NCBI GenBank assembly: GCA_010909165.1
Contig: MU008176.1
Span: 550,856 to 614,855 of the forward strand
Reading direction: 5' to 3'
DNA length: 64,000 nt
DNA from: Anthoceros angustus
Lineage: Eukaryota > Streptophyta > Anthocerotopsida > Anthocerotales > Anthocerotaceae
Notes under the pieces: model-generated
What the model was told of the DNA's origin: nothing
Database searches by the model: none
The model's input: the letters and a program-made list of their open reading frames with translations, nothing else
Translations under genes and position numbers: made by a program
Part shown: piece after piece, positions 59,131-64,000 of the stretch
Layout of the letters: the number at the start of each line of letters is the position of its first letter
How positions within the stretch are numbered: position 1 is the first letter of the stretch

Positions 59131-59744
59131 ATCAAATGACGAATCAATAAATCGAGAGCATCAAAAAAAGGGATCAACACTTGTACCACAACAAGAGCTC
59201 CAATAATATAGGCCATGTGCATATACAAAACAAAACCACCATATGTAGGTACAACAACCAAAACTAACCTCCCAATACTAAGCTCCCAAAATAGACCTGT
59301 GCAAGCTTACCACCTAAGTTGGCTCTATTGCCTGGTTTCAAAACAGGACATTCGGCCCATATGAGGATGGGCAGCGTCCGTGAGGGAATTGTGGTCCCGG
59401 GCGGGGAAATGCTTCGCACATGGATGCGATGGAGGTGAGGTTGATGGTCGTGCATGTGGAAGAATGTGTTCGGATACTCACCATGTTGGATATCGCTTGA
59501 TTTTCCAAATTTAAGTTTCGATTGAGGTTCGAGAATAAGTATTTCGTTGGACTCCTTTGGTCTACATGTCATCCTCTTGCTTTACATCGTATCTTTGGCG
59601 TAGTGTGGTTGTGGCAGTCACGAATTGTAACATGAGTACCATCTGCAGTGCATCCTGGAGTGGTAAAGATGCTCTTGCCGGACTTTGTTGATTACGTTCA
59701 TGTAGCTGAGCCTCTTCGTTGTTGCTTTCCCTCAAGTCGTGTAC
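59131..59744. other. Transposon-derived DNA, not assigned
   Basis: It continues from the TNP2 remnant. The minus strand near 59.66 kb reads CTADGTHVTIRDCH, which faintly recalls the first-Asp block of PIF/Harbinger transposases. There is no second block, so I do not call it. Confidence 0.3.
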
Positions 59745-60745
59745 ACTTGAGTTGTTGCGAATGTTACATTGTTTGTTCTGCGGTCAAAAGAAGCAAAGAG
59801 TGCATGTCTTTCGTGACCTCGACTTTGAAGGATCCAGATAAATTTACATTTCAGTATTGGTAGTTCACAACTTGTTGAGTACTGATTTTGGCTATCTATC
59901 TCTTGTTGTGCACTTATACGTGGTGTTTGGATAACTCCTGCTGATAGGACCTCACTCAGCAAGAAGGGCCCTTCGTGAAAGCGGTCCCAACAATCTGCTT
60001 ACGTGCCTCAATTGGAGGAATATGAGTTTCATCAGTATGGATAGCTTTACGGATTCCATGTCGTTTTGAATATGATTACTCCCTGTTAGTCAACTTTGGG
60101 CGCACCTATACCCTTCCACATACAGCATCATACAACGGAGAAAGAGCCCAAGCGAGAACCGCACCGTGGCCGTCCTCGCGAAGTCTCACGATCTGGGCAT
60201 CTTCACGAGATCGCGTTTGCGATACGCGTTGCCCACCGATTTTGCTTGAGTTGTTGCAGATGTTACCTGTTGTTTGGGGTTAGCGGTCAGTGCAAAGCGA
60301 AGTGTCGCTGACCTCGACTTTGAAGGATCCAGGATAATTTACATTTCAGTATTGAAGTAGTTCACAACTTGTTGAGTACGATTTTATATCTATCTCTTGT
60401 GCACTTATACGTGGTGTTTGGATAACTCACAATCAGACCTCGGCGGTGGAGCAAGAAAGGGCCCTTAGAAAGCGGTCCCAACAATCTGCCCCATTTACCT
60501 GACCTCAATTGGAGGAATATGAGTTTCATCAGTATGGATAGCTTTACGGATTCCATGTCGTTTTGAATGGATTACTCCACAGTGTTAGTCAACTTTGGGC
60601 GCACCTATACCCACCATCCACATGGCACATCGTACAACGGAGAAAGAGCCCAAGGCGAGAACCGCACGTGGCGGATCGTCTCGAGTTCTCGGGATCTGCG
60701 AGGCATCTTCACAGCGAGGATCTGGTCCGGTTTGGTCAGGGTTAC
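59745..60745. repeat. Tandem duplication (period 495 bp)
   Basis: GACTTTGAAGGATCC occurs at 59821 and 60316. The copies share TTACATTTCAGTATTG, ACTTATACGTGGTGTTTGG, AGAAGGGCCC or AGAAAGGGCCC and GGAGAAAGAGCCCAAG. No coding function is recognised. Confidence 0.8.
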
Positions 60746-61984
60746 GTTGCCCGAGATTTTGCTGAGACCCGGCTCGAGATCCGGCTTGAGTTAATCCACC
60801 GCCTCACGCCCCTCGGCATAGGTCTTGCCCGGCAATTGACCGCATGACGGCCATAAATGTCACAAGACATCTCGTGGATTGGGTGTGGAGTTGGCGGGAG
60901 AACTGAGGTGGTGGAGGTGGTGGATGGGAGGCTGGAGGAGATTTTAATGAGAAGCATCGCGGTTTGAAATTGTTGTGTACCCATCCGGATCCTAAGGTTC
61001 GGCTTCCCTGTTGTGCATGGGGACAATGAGCGCCACCATTGGCGGCCTCGGGCCATCAATTTATGTGAGCGAGTTCAAATGCCGTCGTAGCACCAGTTTG
61101 GAAAGGAGCGGTGGAGAAGAAGGGGATCAGGAGTATGCATATCCGGGCCGGTGGAGGAGCCACAGGTCGTGTCGGTGATTCACGTGAATCGGTGAGGTGG
61201 TGAGTCACCCGGATGGCGAAGCGGCAATGATCCGGGCGAGCATGGCAGATGGGTTCTTTGTGCAACCTAGATGGCTTCATTCGCTCCAAATTAAGCTTCT
61301 CTCTTCTTACGCATTTCTTCGTCATGGAGTGTATTATAGTGATTCTTGCAAGTGGGCTGTCGGCACACTGTTTGCCTCAAGGCGGCTATGTTTGCGACTT
61401 GCAAATGCTTGTACCAAATGCCGCCGTTAGTTTGTTAGTTAAGCAAGCCAGATCTTGATGGTTGAGCAGGGTTCTGCGAGGGTTGAGCAGGGTTCTGCGG
61501 TACATATATGTCACGATCAATGAGAACTATACACTAAAAAACATCGCCACCCTCATAAAATCGGACTCAATCCAGCCTCCTACCAATTTTTCACTTGCGT
61601 CAAGGGTGTCGAGACCTCGTTAAATAAACAAGCATCTCAAGTCCAAGCGTTCGCGAATAGACTCAAATGGAAAAAAGCGTTCTCGTGTTTGGCGGCGAAG
61701 CGATGCCCCATCGCCGCGAGGATCGGGCATCCTCCAAGATGGAGCATGGATGGATCTCGGTGAACGTACGATGTACCGGGAACCATCGGCGATCTTGGGA
61801 GGGTTGCATGCCTCGGGAGGAGAGCTCCAATTACAAATTTGTAGTGGTGATTTGGAACGCACAAGAGGGTAGCAAGCAACTCGAGGAGAGTTTTGTTCAG
61901 ATAGGACAAGGTAGGTTACGAATCGCGGAGTAGCTCATGCATCTCCCGCCGCCAACAATTGATGACCCGCCTGACCAAGACGCT
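60746..61984. other. No gene seen
   Basis: Mixed-composition DNA with short frames on both strands, none recognisable. GGGTTGAGCAGGGTTCTGCG is locally duplicated near 61.46-61.50 kb. Confidence 0.35.
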
Positions 61985-62165
61985 TATTGAATACGAATCG
62001 AATCAATCCTACGCTATTCGCTATTCAATCCTCGAATCCACGCTATTCACGCTATTCAATCGAATCCACGCTATTCGTTACGCTATTCAATCACGATCCC
62101 TCGCTGTCGTTCGCTATTCAATCCGAATCCTCGCTATTCGTTCGCGTTGAATCACGAATCCTCGG
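61985..62165 (+). repeat. Short tandem repeat around CGCTATTCAATC
   Basis: CGCTATTC occurs about ten times, often as CGCTATTCAATC or GAATCCACGCTATTC, with variable spacing of 12-30 bp. Confidence 0.85.
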
Positions 62166-62674
62166 CGTATCACGAGTCCCGAGTTGTCTTCCTTCCGCCT
62201 TCCGGTCCACCTAGTCGCGGGCCAAAACCACGACGATCGCTTGTGCTTGCGTACCGTTTTGAGTTGCCACCGCTAGTAGCCGGGATCTGCAGGTAGAGCC
62301 AAGCTCGTGAGGTAGGTTGGTTGAGAGCTTGATTCATGACGCTACTTCACTTGTCTGCGGTTTAGCCTCCGGTGTATCTTTATGGCGTTGGCAGTGATCG
62401 CCCGACCTGCGTTGTTGCGGTCAGTGTCGGTGGCCTCACGGTCATTGTATTCGAGTGGGATGAGACACAGGCGCCTTGGCTCCTCCTTGTCCTCTTATGC
62501 GAGTAAGGGGCTCTGCCACCGGCGCCGTGCAGATCTCCCTCACGGTCCTTTAAGATACGGCCAGATCTTCCTTTAAGATACGGCCAGATCTGGCCTTCTT
62601 CCAGATACGGCCAGATTAGGTCTGGATTGGTAAGAGCCGGGCTAAGAGCGGGAAGCTTGGATGGCGGCCACGGT
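62166..62674. other. No gene seen
   Basis: Contains a triplicated GATACGGCCAGAT motif near 62.55-62.62 kb. No coding features. Confidence 0.35.
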
Positions 62675-62830
62675 CCGGCGCTTTCTAGTGTTTGCAGTGT
62701 TGCGTTCAGGCGGCGCTTTCTAGTGCGTTCAGGCGGCGCTTTCTAGTGTTTGCAGTGTTGCGTTGAGCGGCGCTTTCTAGTGCGTTGATGGCGCTTTCTA
62801 GTGTTTGCGGTGTTGCGTTCGGCAGCTCTC
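62675..62830 (+). repeat. Short tandem repeat around GGCGCTTTCTAGTG
   Basis: Five copies of GGCGCTTTCTAGTG. A long spacer (TTTGCAGTGTTGCGTT...) alternates with a short one (CGTTCAGGC or CGTTGAT), giving a two-part higher-order unit. Confidence 0.85.
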
Positions 62831-63383
62831 CCGTATCAAGACTGGAGTAAGCGCACATTCATTCCTCCGGATGCCTAAGCTTGTGGCAAAAGCTAGAGTT
62901 TCATGCGGAGTCGGACCCGGGACCGAGACGTGCATTGGCGGCCCTCCTCGGTGAGGCTGGCCGATGCGATGACTGAGCCTTGATGACTAGCGTGAACTTG
63001 CATCTGGTGGAAAGCTGCGGGTGAGAAGCCATCGGACTGAAAGAGACATGGAGGAGAGTCAAGCAATCTAGAGCCCAATCTAGAGCCCGGCCATCTACAA
63101 CAACAACTTGGTTGAAGAAGAGAAGAGGAGGCAGAGTCAAATAGTCCACCAACAACAACTCGTAGCAAAGCTACCCGAGGACGAGGGAGGCGCGGATGAG
63201 CGTTTCAAGCGTGTGCGTAAAGGTTGTGGAAGATGATCTTTGTGAGAGGGGCACCGGAGGGGCACTCAAGAGGCGAGAGGGAGGGGGGGCAAAGTAAATG
63301 GAGTGGCAAAGGCTAAGGCAACACAGAATATCAAGGCTAAGGCCGACTGTGGATGACATGCACGAAAGTGAAACGGAGAGTGA
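62831..63383. other. No gene seen
   Basis: GC-rich, with + frames that may be earlier, frameshifted parts of the ORF that opens at 63384 (for example VNGVAKAKATQNIKAKA near 63.3 kb). Confidence 0.3.
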
Positions 63384-64000
63384 AGATACCCAACTCGAAA
63401 CGGCATAGAAGAGAGATTTGGAGAGGCGGTGACGCATGGGGATGATAGAGGAGCAGTTGCAGCAGACGGCAAGGACAAGGTTGCGGAGTGTCCCCCGTGG
63501 AACAAGCGAGGGAGGTATGGGAGGTGCTTACAACCTCCCCGAGGTTTCATGGAGGCGTCGGAGGGGGGGCAAACTATTCAGGAGGAGCTAGAAAACGCAA
63601 GCAGGCCTAACCATGGTGCTGCGGATTTTGTCCAATGCGCAAAGGAGTGTGAGCGGCATGTGGCTGGCAACTTTGTGTCTCGACAGAAGTTTGGGGAGGC
63701 AGGCTTTCGGGAGATGCCGGCATGGGTTGCTGAACTTGCTCGCGGAGCCCCAACGTCAACTGAGGAGGGGCCAACAAATCAGCCAGAGCCCGCAGACGCC
63801 AGCAGGCTTGACCATGTTGCTGCTGATTTTGTCTCAGCCCCAATGGACTATGAGCGACATGTGCCTGCTCACCCTACTCCTCGAATCTTGCTCCGTGTCT
63901 GCATGTGCTCAAGGCTCAAATTCCAGCCATTTCTATTGACAATCCGCGATTCAAGTCCTTGCGGTAGCGGGACGGCCTCTAAGCGGCATGTGTTGTTGAG
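63384..64000 (+). CDS. Open frame running off the window, unknown (205 codons seen)
   Basis: A + frame open from 63384 to the window edge, with its first ATG at 63549. It reads VAADGKDKVAECPPWNKRG, MEASEGGQTIQEELENAS and then two copies of a module. One is NHGAADFVQCAKECERHVA and the other, 63 residues later, is DHVAADFVSAPMDYERHVP. The repeated motif AADFV...(Y/C)ERHV is conserved at protein level although the DNA differs, which argues for real or former coding. I recognise no domain; the C-terminus lies outside the window. It may belong to a retroelement. Confidence 0.35.

Noticed and set aside
59640-59690. PIF/Harbinger transposase trace (minus strand, ADGTHV)
   Set aside because: Only one short block matches and no second catalytic block follows. 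The neighbourhood is CACTA debris.

Overview
The window is nuclear DNA of a land plant. Three host genes support this: an LRR-XI receptor kinase of the TDR/PXY type, a plastid-type omega-amidase (nitrilase family) and a subfamily-I ethylene receptor. All fifteen introns that I could place in these genes are 82-121 bp long, with GT-AG borders. Such compact introns, together with very GC-rich coding sequence in the kinase gene, fit a seed-free plant (bryophyte or lycophyte) better than a typical angiosperm. That placement is inference and I cannot name the genus.

Layout. 1-4.3 kb: GC-rich nested tandem repeats. 4.6-13.1 kb: a GC-rich core between two inverted arms of AT-richer repeated monomers. 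13.1-16 kb: GC-rich DNA without a recognisable gene. 16.3-18.8 kb: a retroelement-like stretch with a coiled-coil ORF and a decapeptide-repeat ORF. 21 kb: an intact OTU-protease-like ORF. 22.9-26.3 kb: a pogo-like DNA transposon with clear terminal inverted repeats and TA target duplication but a broken transposase. 27.2 kb: a 33-bp tandem array. 28.9-34.6 kb: the genic island, with the receptor kinase on + and the omega-amidase on - arranged tail to tail. 35.9-36.3 kb: a MITE. 37.6-42.25 kb: a 4.66-kb terminal-inverted-repeat element carrying a DNA-methyltransferase-like gene and a DUF7869-type gene, with a paralogous empty insertion site 3 kb away. 45.3 kb: a copia integrase scrap. 47.5-50.3 kb: the ethylene receptor. 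51.6-61 kb: CACTA-type transposon debris (TNP2/DUF4218 remnants, subterminal repeat arrays, CACTA termini), much of it tandemly duplicated. 61-64 kb: short tandem repeats and an open frame that runs off the window.

Function. The receptor kinase (TDIF/CLE peptide perception) and the ethylene receptor (ER-membrane two-component hormone receptor) are signalling genes. The omega-amidase is metabolic (glutamine transaminase-omega-amidase route). Nothing suggests the three act together; they are host genes separated by mobile DNA.

Most promising for novelty: the 37.6-42.25 kb element. A beta-class-like adenine/cytosine-N4 methyltransferase C-terminal half sits inside a DNA transposon, on the strand opposite a DUF7869-type protein. 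The element's boundaries are confirmed inside this window by the empty site. The copy here is degraded, so the system would have to be studied in intact relatives.
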